The position numbers and the translations under genes are program-made. The notes below the pieces were generated by a model, which had not been told where the DNA came from, did not search any database, and worked only from the letters and a program-made list of their open reading frames with translations. This document shows, piece by piece, positions 1 through 8,453 of a DNA stretch of 64,000 bases. Origin of the DNA: Candidatus Segatella violae (GTDB lineage Bacteria > Bacteroidota > Bacteroidia > Bacteroidales > Bacteroidaceae). How positions within the stretch are numbered: the first letter of the stretch is position 1; every line of letters begins with the position of its first letter. The stretch lies in assembly GCA_002440225.1 (NCBI GenBank), contig DJSH01000052.1, forward strand, positions 1-64,000, in the 5' to 3' direction.

Positions 1-55
1 ACACGCTTTTGCAGGTGATCCAGTTTTTGGGGCAATATTGCCACTACGCTCGGAG

Positions 56-799
56 TCAGCTCCTGAGGAGGGTGACACCGAGAAAATCACGTAGACGTGG
101 AGACTGGGGATGCTCGAACACTTGTTCGGGTGTCCCCTCTTCTGTTATTACCCCATCCGAAAAGAAGAGCACACGGTTTGCCACATGACGAGCGAAACTC
201 ATCTCGTGGGTCACAACCACCATCGTCATGCCCTCGGCAGCCACCTCCTTCATCAGCTGCAACACCTCGCCCACCATCTCGGGGTCGAGCGCCGACGTAG
301 GCTCGTCGAAGAGCATCAACTCCGGATTCATCGCCAGCGCACGGGCTATAGCCACTCGCTGCTTCTGTCCGCCCGAGAGACTGTCGGGGTAAGCCTTAGC
401 CTTGTCGGCCAAGCCGATGCGCCGCAACAGCTCCCCCGCCCGCTCCGAAGCCTCCTCGCTGCTCATCTTGCCCAGCTCCACGGGAGCCAGCATGATGTTG
501 CGGCGGATGGTGAGATGGGGGAAGAGATTGAACTGCTGAAACACCATGCCGATGCGCTGGCGCACCTCGGTGATGTCTACGCCCTGAGCGGTGATGTCCT
601 TGCCGTCGAAGAGGATGCTACCGCTCGTGGGGCGCTCCAGCAGATTGAGCGAGCGCAGGAAGGTGCTCTTGCCGCAGCCCGATGGCCCGATGATGGCCAC
701 CACCTCGCCTCGCTTCACCTGGGTGGTAATGCCTCGTAGCACCCTGAAGGTGCCATATTGCTTGTGCAGGTTTTCTACCTGAATGATATTTTCTTCCAT
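56..799 (-). CDS. glnQ: Polar amino-acid ABC transporter ATP-binding protein (GlnQ-like)
   Basis: This is the cytoplasmic ATPase of an amino-acid importer of the glutamine/polar amino-acid class. The 247-residue length is normal for the family. Visible in order are Walker A (GPSGCGKST, about residues 38-46), the Q-loop (QQFNLFPH), the signature LSGGQKQR, Walker B ([14 protein letters not shown]) and the switch histidine ([10 protein letters not shown]). It is transcribed just after the fused binding-protein/permease gene (874-2382), 74 bases away on the same strand, so the two proteins very probably form one transporter. The substrate cannot be read from this subunit. The last residues after FLG are slightly longer than usual. 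Confidence 0.95.
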   Translation of the reverse strand: MEENIIQVENLHKQYGTFRVLRGITTQVKRGEVVAIIGPSGCGKSTFLRSLNLLERPTSGSILFDGKDITAQGVDITEVRQRIGMVFQQFNLFPHLTIRRNIMLAPVELGKMSSEEASERAGELLRRIGLADKAKAYPDSLSGGQKQRVAIARALAMNPELMLFDEPTSALDPEMVGEVLQLMKEVAAEGMTMVVVTHEMSFARHVANRVLFFSDGVITEEGTPEQVFEHPQSPRLRDFLGVTLLRS

Positions 800-873
800 A
801 TCCTTGTTTTTTCTTACCTCAATCTATTTTTACAAAAAGCCTATGCTATCTTTTTAATATAAAGCCACAGCAT

Positions 874-2382
874 TTATCGCTCGCCCTTACGCATGCGCTT
901 CTCCAGTCGGCGCACGCCGCTGTAGAGCCCCATCACGATGAGCAGATAGATGGCTGCCACGATGCCCAGCGGGAGCATCGCCTCGTAGGTGATGCTGCGG
1001 ATGATGTCGGAGCCCTTGGTGAGGTCTACCAGTCCGATGTAGCCGCTGATGGAGGTCTCCTTGAGCAGCGTGATGAGCTCGTTGCCCATGGCTGGCAGCA
1101 CGTTCTTGAACGCCTGTGGCAGGATGATGAGGCGCATCGTGGTGGCATAGGAAAGGCCTAGGCTGCGACCTGCCTCCATCTGCCCTCTATCCACCGACAT
1201 GATGCCCGAGCGGATGACCTCGGCGATATAGGCGGCGCTGTTCATTCCGAAGGCGATGACCGCCACCACCAGCTTGTTGACGTCGGCGGAGGCGAACACC
1301 ACATAATAGATGATGAGCAGCTGCACCATCGTTGGCGTGCCACGGATGATGGTGAGATATACTTGGCAGAGGTCGTTGAGCACGCGATGGGTGCCCTGGC
1401 GGTCATGGGTGGCCCGGATGATGGCTATCAGCGTGCCCAGAGCCACCGAGAGGATGATGGCGAAGAGGGTGATGATGAGCGTGTTGCAGAGACCCGTGAG
1501 CAGATATTGATAGCGGCCGTCGGTGACGAAGCACGACTTAAACTTGTCCACCAAGCCTTCCTGCTGCGAACCTGCCGCAATGGCCTCGCCCCGGTCGGTT
1601 ACCACCACCTGTTTCACCTGGGTGTAGATGTTGCTGAAATTGATGTTCTTCTGGCGCTCAGGGGTCACGGTGATGCCTGCGATGCCAGCATCCGCCTTGC
1701 CCGTCTGCACCGAGGTGATGATGGCGTCAAACTCCATGTCGACGATCTCCACATCGGCACCCAGCTCGTCGCCGATGGCATGGGCCACGTCTACGTCGAT
1801 GCCCACTATCTTGCCCGCCTTGTAATATTCGAAAGGCTCAAAGGTAGCGTTGGTGGCAAAGCGAATCTTCTTGCCCAAGCCCGACTTGCCGTCGCTCCCA
1901 CGCCACTGATAGGCCACCGTCTGATGTTTCACCATGTGGCGATAGACGATAGAGTCGATGACGCCGCTAGCCTGCAATTTCTTGATGGCTTGGTTCACAT
2001 CGCTGAGCAGGGCATCGTTGCCCTTCGCTACACAGATGGCCAGCCCCGACTCGTCGAAAGCCTGTGGCAGGATGTAGAGCGAGGGGTTCACACGCTGAAA
2101 GGCCTTGGCAGGAGCTTCGTCGGTCATCATGCAGTCTATCTTGCCCTGGCGCAGGGCTTGCACGGCATCGGCTCCCTTGGTGAATCGCTCCACACGGGTG
2201 CCCTCGCCCTTCTTCTCCAGCTCGGTGCTGAGCACGTCGCTCGTGGTGCCGAGCTGCACGCCTATCACTGCTCCCCGAAGGTCGGACAATTGGCGTATCC
2301 GCCTCCTGCCCTCGTCGCCATGGTGGCACGAGAGCAGCATCAGGCAACCCATCAACATCAACAATATCTTTTTCATTATCAA
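874..2382 (-). CDS. Fused amino-acid ABC transporter substrate-binding/permease lipoprotein
   Basis: One 502-residue chain carries both the binding and the membrane parts of the importer whose ATPase follows. Residues 1-19 are a lipoprotein signal (LLSC lipobox, Cys19). Residues 32-150 match the second part of a family-3 solute-binding protein (DLRGAVIGVQLGTT, then a C-terminal helix ending IVYRHM). Residues 172-262 match its first part (FATNATFEPFEY to GITVTPERQKNINFS). Residues 280-500 are the permease, with the EAA loop around 392-434 (SGIMSVDRGQMEAGRSLGLS). The two halves of the binding domain are therefore in reversed order. The start may instead be the third residue (MKK). The substrate is inferred only as a polar amino acid. 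Confidence 0.9.
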   Translation of the reverse strand: MIMKKILLMLMGCLMLLSCHHGDEGRRRIRQLSDLRGAVIGVQLGTTSDVLSTELEKKGEGTRVERFTKGADAVQALRQGKIDCMMTDEAPAKAFQRVNPSLYILPQAFDESGLAICVAKGNDALLSDVNQAIKKLQASGVIDSIVYRHMVKHQTVAYQWRGSDGKSGLGKKIRFATNATFEPFEYYKAGKIVGIDVDVAHAIGDELGADVEIVDMEFDAIITSVQTGKADAGIAGITVTPERQKNINFSNIYTQVKQVVVTDRGEAIAAGSQQEGLVDKFKSCFVTDGRYQYLLTGLCNTLIITLFAIILSVALGTLIAIIRATHDRQGTHRVLNDLCQVYLTIIRGTPTMVQLLIIYYVVFASADVNKLVVAVIAFGMNSAAYIAEVIRSGIMSVDRGQMEAGRSLGLSYATTMRLIILPQAFKNVLPAMGNELITLLKETSISGYIGLVDLTKGSDIIRSITYEAMLPLGIVAAIYLLIVMGLYSGVRRLEKRMRKGER

Positions 2383-2464
2383 CTATTTAATATATTTTAC
2401 TTCAAGTATATATTTTCCATCTGTATGGTGATACGGGCTGAAAGCCAATCCCCCCTGGGCGAGC

Positions 2465-3679
2465 CTATCCCTCATGAGGGAATCCCTTGGCAAGACCTCC
2501 CTCGCTGGTTTCCTTGTAGAGCGAAGGCAGGTCGTGACCAGTCTGTCTCATCACCTCCACCACTCGGTCGAACGACACACTGTGGTGGCCATCCGAGAAG
2601 GAGGCGTAGAGGTCGGCGTCGAGGGCACGTGCCGCAGCAAAGGCGTTGCGCTCGATGCAAGGTATCTGAACCAGTCCGCACACAGGGTCGCAGGTCATTC
2701 CCAAGTGGTGCTCCAGTCCCATCTCGGCGGCATACTCCACCTGTGCAGGGCTTCCACCGAAGAGCTGGCAGGCAGCTGCCGAGGCCATCGCGCAAGCTAC
2801 GCCCACCTCGCCCTGGCAACCCACGTCGGCACCGCTGATGGAGGCATTCTGCTTCACGATGTTGCCCACCAGTCCAGCCGTGGCAAGGGCGCGAAGAATG
2901 CGCTGCTCGCTCATGTCGTGGGAGTTTTGCATGTGATAGAGCACAGCTGGCAACACGCCGCAAGCCCCGCAGGTGGGAGCGGTGACGATGGTGCCGCCCG
3001 AGGCGTTCTCCTCGCTCACGGCAAGGGCGTAGGCATACACCAGTCCGCGGCTCTGCAGCGATGCCCTGTAGCCCTTCGCCTTGATATAATAAGTGGCGGC
3101 CTTGCGCTGCAACTTGAGCGGTCCAGGCAGCACGCCCTCGTGGTCGAGCCCATTGCGGATGCTCTGCTTCATCGTCTGCCACACCATGTCGAGATAATCC
3201 CAGAGGTCGGACGACTCACATTTCTCCACATACTCCCAGTATTGTCGGCCGTTGTCGTAGCACCATTGCTTGATGGCCCCCAGCGTATTCAGGTCGTACA
3301 CATCCTTGGCTCCCAGTTCGTCGTGGCCAGCCGAGCCGTCGGAGAGCGCGCCGCCACCGATGCTATAAACCACCCACTCGTCGATGACATCGCCGTTGAG
3401 ATCCTTGCCCACAAACTTCATTCCATTGGGATGGTAAGGCAGGAACACCTGTGGTTTCCAGATGATGTTCACCGCCTTGTGGGGCGAGAGCACCTCCTCG
3501 ATGGCCACGTCGGTCATGTGTCCCTTGCCCGTGGCAGCCAAACTTCCATACAGCGTCACCTCGTAGGATGCCGCATTGGCACATCGCTCCAGGAAGAGCT
3601 TGGCGGCACGTTGCGGCCCCATCGTATGACTGCTTGAGGGGCCCTTACCCACTCTATATAATTCCTTCAATGATTTCAT
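2465..3679 (-). CDS. sdaA: L-serine ammonia-lyase, iron-sulfur dependent, single chain
   Basis: It deaminates L-serine to pyruvate and ammonia. The N-terminal domain holds GPSSSHTMGP (residues 13-22) and the C-terminal catalytic domain holds PTCGACG (235-241) and NASISGADVGCQGE. Cys288, Cys330 and Cys341 have the spacing (42, then 11) of the three [4Fe-4S] ligands known in the Legionella enzyme, so cluster binding is well supported. The length of 404 is slightly short of the usual 450-460 for single-chain enzymes. It lies on the same strand 82 bases upstream of the amino-acid transporter genes, which invites but does not prove a link to amino-acid uptake and use. Confidence 0.95.
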   Translation of the reverse strand: MKSLKELYRVGKGPSSSHTMGPQRAAKLFLERCANAASYEVTLYGSLAATGKGHMTDVAIEEVLSPHKAVNIIWKPQVFLPYHPNGMKFVGKDLNGDVIDEWVVYSIGGGALSDGSAGHDELGAKDVYDLNTLGAIKQWCYDNGRQYWEYVEKCESSDLWDYLDMVWQTMKQSIRNGLDHEGVLPGPLKLQRKAATYYIKAKGYRASLQSRGLVYAYALAVSEENASGGTIVTAPTCGACGVLPAVLYHMQNSHDMSEQRILRALATAGLVGNIVKQNASISGADVGCQGEVGVACAMASAAACQLFGGSPAQVEYAAEMGLEHHLGMTCDPVCGLVQIPCIERNAFAAARALDADLYASFSDGHHSVSFDRVVEVMRQTGHDLPSLYKETSEGGLAKGFPHEG

Positions 3680-3719
3680 AATTCTCTTTTCTCTCGTAAA
3701 TAAAATTCGTAATAAAGCA

Positions 3720-4487
3720 TTACTTCACCTGCGTCGCTTTCAAGATGATGACATCGGTGAGCGGACGGTCGTTGTTGTCTTTGTTGGTAGCCACGTTCTG
3801 AATCTTGTTTACCACGTCCATGCCCTTCAGCACCTCGCCAAACACGGTATATCCGTTGTCCAGGTGGGGCACGCCGCCATGCTTGATGTATCCCTGCTGC
3901 AACTGCTCCGAAGGGATGGCATAGTCCTTGCCCTCACGCTTCTGCTTCTCCACGTAGTATTCCATCTGCCTAGGGGAGAAATTCCTGCCCCAAGTGATGT
4001 AGAAATTGGTGGAAGCCGATGCCTTGGTAGGGTTCTCGTCGTCGCCCTCGCGAGCGGCGCAGAGCTGTCCACGCTTATGATAATATCGGGGATAGAGTAT
4101 TTCGGCTGGCACGGTATAATCGAGGTCGAAAAGCTCCACCTTGCCCGGCGTCACCTTGCGGCAAGAGAAGTCGCCGCCCTGAATCATGAAGTTCTTGATG
4201 ACACGCTGGAAGATGCATCCGTCGTAATAGCCCTCGTTGACGAGCTTGAGGTAGTTGTCCCGATGATGGGGCGTGTCGTTGTAGAGCGCCAACAGGATGT
4301 CGCCCATGGTGGTGTGCAACAATACCTGATGGCAGGTTGGGTCGTGGGGCGTTTCCCAGGCGAGCAGCGAGTCGGGCTCCGAGGGCACGGTGCCCTCCGC
4401 CTTGTTCTGTGTGTCTTCGGCCTGCGCCCATGTCGTGGTAGGCAGGGCAATCAGCGAGAAGGCCAAAAGTGTAAATATCTTCTTCAT
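3720..4487 (-). CDS. Secreted peptidyl-prolyl cis-trans isomerase (cyclophilin type)
   Basis: This is a cyclophilin-fold foldase for exported proteins. A signal peptide (residues 1-21, ending TTTWAQA) directs it to the periplasm. The cyclophilin domain covers about residues 50-252, with recognisable blocks TTMGDILLALYNDTPHH, FQRVIKNFMIQGGDF, and near the end YTVFGEVLKGMDVVNKI. The stretch between the conserved blocks (about 130-185) is longer than in minimal cyclophilins, as is usual for Bacteroidales homologues. It has its own -7 promoter box (4525-4532), and the serine dehydratase gene follows 40 bases downstream on the same strand. No specific client is suggested by context. Confidence 0.9.
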   Translation of the reverse strand: MKKIFTLLAFSLIALPTTTWAQAEDTQNKAEGTVPSEPDSLLAWETPHDPTCHQVLLHTTMGDILLALYNDTPHHRDNYLKLVNEGYYDGCIFQRVIKNFMIQGGDFSCRKVTPGKVELFDLDYTVPAEILYPRYYHKRGQLCAAREGDDENPTKASASTNFYITWGRNFSPRQMEYYVEKQKREGKDYAIPSEQLQQGYIKHGGVPHLDNGYTVFGEVLKGMDVVNKIQNVATNKDNNDRPLTDVIILKATQVK

Positions 4488-4524
4488 TTTTGTAAAATTT
4501 TACAGCATTTTAAGTTATCGTTTG

Positions 4525-4532
4525 CAAAGATA
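4525..4532 (-). promoter_or_regulatory. -7 promoter box of the cyclophilin gene
   Basis: On the minus strand this reads TATCTTTG followed by C, matching the Bacteroidetes -7 consensus TAnnTTTG. It lies about 37 bases before the cyclophilin ATG at 4487. No clear -33 TTTG was found. Confidence 0.6.
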
Positions 4533-4597
4533 ATGATTTTATTCTAAAAAGATGGAATTTTATTCCGAAAAGATGAACGCATCTCGCACTTTCTTTA

Positions 4598-4605
4598 TAT
4601 CTTTG
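4598..4605 (+). promoter_or_regulatory. -7 promoter box of the outer-membrane-like gene at 4672
   Basis: TATCTTTG followed by C matches TAnnTTTG. It sits 66 bases before the ATG at 4672 and faces away from the cyclophilin promoter, so the 4488-4671 spacer is a divergent promoter region. Confidence 0.6.
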
Positions 4606-4671
4606 CCGACAAATGAAAAAAACATCGATATTATTAAAGATAAAACGATTGAAGGATATATAAAATAAGAT

Positions 4672-5562
4672 ATGACAAAAAAGATATATAGCATTTTATT
4701 CCTCCTTGCCCTGCTGCCCCTGTCGACAAGGGCTCAGCAGCAAGTGAACTTCGGACCGCTCCACAGTGCCGACAGTCCGAGGGAAGACTGGATTCTGCCT
4801 GGCGACACCGTGATAGATGCCGGACAGCCCAAGATATACACGGGCAAGCCGATGAAGAACCCTACCGTTCCTTCACTCGCCCGTCCGTCGGCAGCAGTCC
4901 CATCGCTCGCCGCCACATCCTTGACAGCCATGCAAGACTCCACCTATTATAACAATCCCATCAGCAACCTGACCAACTCGTGGGCTTCGCCCCTCGACTA
5001 CGGTTACGGCTGGGGGCTCCACAAGGGTCTCAACCTCTCGGTAGACCTCTCTGCCTTCGCCACTTTCGGCAAGCATGTGCCCTACCGCAGCGGCTTCACG
5101 CAGACCATCAACGCCACCTACCTCGCTCCTATCACCAAGGACAACAAGCTGTGGATGGCACTGGGCGGCTATATGAACAACGTGAACTATGGCGGCGACA
5201 GCTACCACGACGGCGGCATCTACGGCATCCTGGGCTACAAGATAAACGACCACTGGGATGCCTACGTATACGGCCAGCTGAGCATCGCCAACAATTACAA
5301 TTCGCTCTGGGGCAGATACCCCGGCTATTACGGTGCATGGGGCTACGGCATGTATCCTTGGGGCATGGGCTGCGGCATCATGCCGGGAGGCTACGGCATG
5401 TGCGTGCCGGGAGCCAACGTGCTGGGAGCGGGCATCAGATACACCAACACCCGCAAGACCTTCTCGCTAGGCATCAACGTAGAGGGCGTGTGGTACGACA
5501 ACAAGACGCTCTCCTACTTCAAGCAATATGACTATCCCGTGCCTCCTGCACCTGGAAAATAA
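4672..5562 (+). CDS. Putative outer-membrane beta-barrel protein, Gly/Tyr-rich
   Basis: I do not recognise a named family. A signal peptide covers residues 1-22 (LLPLSTRAQQ). A proline-rich linker follows to about residue 80. From about residue 100 to the end, alternating aromatic/small strands (for example GLNLSVDLSAFATFG, LWMALGGYMNN, AYVYGQLSIANNY) suggest a beta-barrel of the small outer-membrane protein type. Residues about 222-250 are rich in Gly, Tyr, Trp and Met (GYYGAWGYGMYPWGMGCG). The gene is monocistronic, with its own promoter and a strong terminator at 5604-5642. The barrel assignment is inferred from sequence pattern alone. Confidence 0.7.
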   Translation: MTKKIYSILFLLALLPLSTRAQQQVNFGPLHSADSPREDWILPGDTVIDAGQPKIYTGKPMKNPTVPSLARPSAAVPSLAATSLTAMQDSTYYNNPISNLTNSWASPLDYGYGWGLHKGLNLSVDLSAFATFGKHVPYRSGFTQTINATYLAPITKDNKLWMALGGYMNNVNYGGDSYHDGGIYGILGYKINDHWDAYVYGQLSIANNYNSLWGRYPGYYGAWGYGMYPWGMGCGIMPGGYGMCVPGANVLGAGIRYTNTRKTFSLGINVEGVWYDNKTLSYFKQYDYPVPPAPGK

Positions 5563-5603
5563 GCTCTATACCAAACATACAATTTGAAATAAAGATAAAA
5601 TGG

Positions 5604-5642
5604 AAATGGCAACTCCCGATTTCTCGGGGACTGCCATTTTTT
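5604..5642 (+). terminator. Rho-independent terminator after the 4672-5562 gene
   Basis: Outer stem AAATGGCA/TGCCATTT, inner stem around TCCCGA/TCGGGG with a small mismatch, loop TTTC, then a run of T. It begins about 40 bases after the stop codon. Confidence 0.85.
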
Positions 5643-5671
5643 CATTTTCGCATGTTTGTTATATTGATTTC

Positions 5672-5717
5672 GTAGTAATAGTTGTTTATATTAAGTAGTA
5701 ATAGTTGTTTATATTAA
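5672..5717. repeat. Perfect 23-bp tandem duplication
   Basis: Two identical 23-base copies (5672-5694 and 5695-5717), each beginning GTAGTAATAGTTG, lie between the terminator and the end of the epimerase-like gene. No protein-coding role is visible. Confidence 0.9.
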
Positions 5718-5756
5718 AATATATCCATTTAAAATCCAATCTCATCTTTAGAATAA

Positions 5757-6869
5757 TCATTCCGCCAAGATTTGAACGATGCGCTCAGCCGAGCGACCAT
5801 CCCATCTATCCGGTATCCCAGCCTTCTTCCATTCTCCGTTCAAGAGTTTCTGCATCGTGGTCTTGAGCAGCTCGGGGTCTTCCGCCACCAATTCGTTGGT
5901 GCCCACCTTCACGGTCTCGATATGCTCGGTGTAGCTATTGAGCGTGATGCAAGGCACGCCGTTGAAGGTTGCCTCCTCAGCCACATTGCCCGAATCGGTA
6001 ATCACACCCTTGGCATGAGCCGTGAGATAGCCGAAGTCGAGATAGTCGAGCGGCTGAACCACCTGGATACCAGACTGATGATCGGCCTCGTCCTGATAAG
6101 CCTTGAAGGCGAGCACGAAGCCCAAGGCCTTGCCTCGCAGCGGAGCCACCACCTTGATGCCTGCCTGGCGAGCCACGCCGTCGATTGCCGAGATGAGCGT
6201 CTTCATCTCCTCGATGTTGTTGACGATGGTCTTGCGGTTGAGCGTGAGCACCAGATACTCGCCCTCCTTCAGATGGTTCTCGTCCATCATGGCAGGACGC
6301 TTCATGCGGCTCTGCAGGTATCGGATGTTGTCGATGAGCACGTTGCCCACCATATATACCTTGGAGAGCTCGGCGCCCTCCTTGTTGGCGATGCTGCTGT
6401 TGGAGATGCCCGCCGTGAAGAGGATGTCTGACAAGCCGTCTATCACGAGGCGGTTGATTTCCTTAGGCATCGTGATGTCGAAACTGCGAGTGCCCGCCGC
6501 GATGTGGGCAAGCTTCACGCCCTGCTTCTTGGTGACGATGGCAACGGCCATGGTAGAAGCCAAGTCGTCTACTACGATCACCACGTCGGTAGGGTTCTGC
6601 TTCAGATAATGCTCAAACTGCGACATCACCTGTCCGGTGAGCTCGTTCATGTTGGCGCAATCCACGCCCAGGTACACATCGGTGTGCTGGATGTCGAGGT
6701 CGTCGAAGATGGTCGACTCCAGCGTAGGGTCGTCTTCCCTACCCGTATACACCAGTTTGTACTCCAGTGCCTCGCCCGCCTTCTGGGCGTTGCGAATGGC
6801 TCTTATCACGGGTGCCACCTTGATGAAGTTGGGGCGTGCACCTGCAACGATACAGATTTTCTTGTTCAT
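5757..6869 (-). CDS. UDP-N-acetylglucosamine 2-epimerase family protein with altered active site
   Basis: The whole 370-residue chain has the WecB/non-hydrolysing epimerase fold: GARPNFIKVAPV at 10-21, HIAAGTRS at 122-129, ITDSGNVAEEATFNGVP near the C-terminus. Classical WecB interconverts UDP-GlcNAc and UDP-ManNAc. Here three of four catalytic positions known in E. coli WecB differ: Glu117 becomes Ala124, Glu131 becomes Lys136 and His213 becomes Asn211; only the Asp95 position (Asp102) is kept, and the usual TGQH is TGRE. It is therefore either a pseudo-enzyme or acts on another substrate. Its neighbours are not polysaccharide genes. The family call is firm; the epimerase activity is doubtful. 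Confidence 0.85.
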   Translation of the reverse strand: MNKKICIVAGARPNFIKVAPVIRAIRNAQKAGEALEYKLVYTGREDDPTLESTIFDDLDIQHTDVYLGVDCANMNELTGQVMSQFEHYLKQNPTDVVIVVDDLASTMAVAIVTKKQGVKLAHIAAGTRSFDITMPKEINRLVIDGLSDILFTAGISNSSIANKEGAELSKVYMVGNVLIDNIRYLQSRMKRPAMMDENHLKEGEYLVLTLNRKTIVNNIEEMKTLISAIDGVARQAGIKVVAPLRGKALGFVLAFKAYQDEADHQSGIQVVQPLDYLDFGYLTAHAKGVITDSGNVAEEATFNGVPCITLNSYTEHIETVKVGTNELVAEDPELLKTTMQKLLNGEWKKAGIPDRWDGRSAERIVQILAE

Positions 6870-6955
6870 AATATTGTACGGTTTTATCCCTATATTTTAT
6901 TCAGTTCTATTCTTATAAAATTCCGCTTTTATTTAAAAGATTTTCGACTCCACTT

Positions 6956-7906
6956 TTATCCCTTGAAAAGGTCCTTGATTCCACCGATGGCTCCCATCAG
7001 GTTGGTAGCCTCGTAAGGCAGGTAAACCACCTTGTTGTCCTTGCCCTGAGCCACCTCTTGCATCATGCTGATATACTTCTGCGCCAAGAGATAGTTGGCA
7101 GGATTGGTGCTCTGTCCCACCGCCTCGGTAATCTTCTGGATGGCGATGGCCTCTGCCTCAGCCTTGCGGATGCGAGCCGTAGCCTCACCCTCGGCGTTGA
7201 GGATGGCCTGCTGCTTGGCTGCCTCCGCCTTGTTTACGATGGCAGCCTTCTCACCCTCTGAGAGTAGGCGTTGCTTCTCCTTCTCGCCCTCCGAGGTGAG
7301 GATGGTGGCACGCTTGTTGCGCTCTGCCTGCATCTGTTTCTCCATCGCCTGGAGCACGCTCTCAGGAGGCGTGATGTCTTGCAGCTCCACGCGGTTCACC
7401 TTGATGCCCCACTTGTTGGTGGCGTCGTCGAGCACGGAGCGCAACTTGGTATTGATGGTGTCGCGCGAGGTGAGCGTCTGGTCGAGCTCCATCTCGCCGA
7501 TGATGTTACGCAGGGTGGTCTGTGTCAACTTCTCGATGGCGTTGGGCAGGTTGTTGATTTCATACACGCTCTTAAACGGGTCCACTATCTGGAAATAGAG
7601 CAGCGCATTGATTTGCATCTGTATATTATCCTTGGTGATGACGTTCTGACGGTCGAAATCATAAACCTGTTCCCTCAGGTCGATGCTGTTGGTATAGGTG
7701 TATCTGCCGCCTCTCATCGCCACGATGTCCTTGGCATGGTCGATGAACGGGATGATGATGTTGATGCCCGGTTTCAGCGTGGCATAATATCTACCCAGAC
7801 GCTCGATGATTTTGGTCTCGCTCTGCGGGATGATGACGATGGTCTTCTTGACCACCACGAGTGCAAGTACTACTATAACGATGAGTACGTAAATTCCTAT
7901 GTTCAT
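6956..7906 (-). CDS. qmcA: SPFH/band-7 membrane protein (stomatin/QmcA-like)
   Basis: Members form oligomeric rings or cages on the inner membrane and are linked to membrane organisation and protease control. One N-terminal membrane segment (residues 2-22) is followed by the band-7 domain (about 23-190: PQSETKIIERLGRYYATLKPG, then the IGEMELDQTLTSRDTIN region) and an Ala/Glu/Lys-rich coiled coil (about 190-270). The length of 316 is normal. The upstream nfeD gene is 73 bases away on the same strand, the classic partner arrangement of stomatin and NfeD proteins, so a joint complex is likely. The symbol is given by family resemblance only. Confidence 0.9.
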   Translation of the reverse strand: MNIGIYVLIVIVVLALVVVKKTIVIIPQSETKIIERLGRYYATLKPGINIIIPFIDHAKDIVAMRGGRYTYTNSIDLREQVYDFDRQNVITKDNIQMQINALLYFQIVDPFKSVYEINNLPNAIEKLTQTTLRNIIGEMELDQTLTSRDTINTKLRSVLDDATNKWGIKVNRVELQDITPPESVLQAMEKQMQAERNKRATILTSEGEKEKQRLLSEGEKAAIVNKAEAAKQQAILNAEGEATARIRKAEAEAIAIQKITEAVGQSTNPANYLLAQKYISMMQEVAQGKDNKVVYLPYEATNLMGAIGGIKDLFKG

Positions 7907-7979
7907 GATGTTTACGGTATTAAGTGTTTAATGTTGATTTACGATTGTGTCATGGGGGAAAATCAAAGTGGAAGCCTCT

Positions 7980-8432
7980 CTAGAGCCGCTCCACCTTGAG
8001 GATGATAGACTCATGCCCGAGCACTCGCACACGTTCGCCCTGGGCGATGTCGCCGGTAGCTCCGGGAGCCTCTGCCTTCCAGTCGTCGCCGTCGAGTTTC
8101 ACCCTGCCGTATCCGCCAGCCACGATGGTCTGGGAAACCTCCCCCACCTGTCCGGCAAGCGCATCGGCATTGCTCTTTCTGTCGTCAGCCCCCCGGCGAA
8201 TGGCGGCCACCAGCCGAGGCCGAATCAGCCAAATGCTAAGGATGGAGCATACAGCCCACACCACGACTTGCAACCAGAAGGCTGCACCAGCCACTGCCAC
8301 AGGTATGCTCACGAGCGCACCGATGGCGAAACATGTGACGTAGAAATCGCCCGAAGACAATTCCAAGATGAGGCATACGAACATCACTACTGTCCATATA
8401 AGCCATAGATTCTGAGAAATATACTCCATCAT
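7980..8432 (-). CDS. NfeD family membrane protein (short form)
   Basis: This is the short NfeD type without a ClpP-like protease domain. It has 150 residues. Residues 8-70 contain two to three hydrophobic segments (LIWTVVMFVCLILELSSGDFY, then a Gly/Ala-rich helix pair). Residues about 90-148 form the soluble OB-fold-like domain (GQVGEVSQTIVAGGYGRVKLDG, GERVRVLGHESIILKVERL). The gene sits between an M48 protease gene and the band-7 gene on one strand, with 21- and 73-base gaps, indicating an operon. Partnership with the band-7 protein is well established for the family. Confidence 0.9.
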   Translation of the reverse strand: MMEYISQNLWLIWTVVMFVCLILELSSGDFYVTCFAIGALVSIPVAVAGAAFWLQVVVWAVCSILSIWLIRPRLVAAIRRGADDRKSNADALAGQVGEVSQTIVAGGYGRVKLDGDDWKAEAPGATGDIAQGERVRVLGHESIILKVERL

Positions 8433-8453
8433 AGTCTTATCGTTTTTATTGGG

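Noticed and set aside
1..55. Possible end of another gene before glnQ
   Set aside because: The stretch is too short to support a coding call in any frame.
1363..2838. A 491-codon open frame on the plus strand
   Set aside because: It runs antisense across the transporter gene and sdaA. Its composition (rich in His, Leu, Arg) is a mirror of the real genes, with no recognised domain.
3363..4450. Several shorter frames overlapping sdaA and the cyclophilin gene on both strands
   Set aside because: They lie within well-supported genes and have shadow-like composition.
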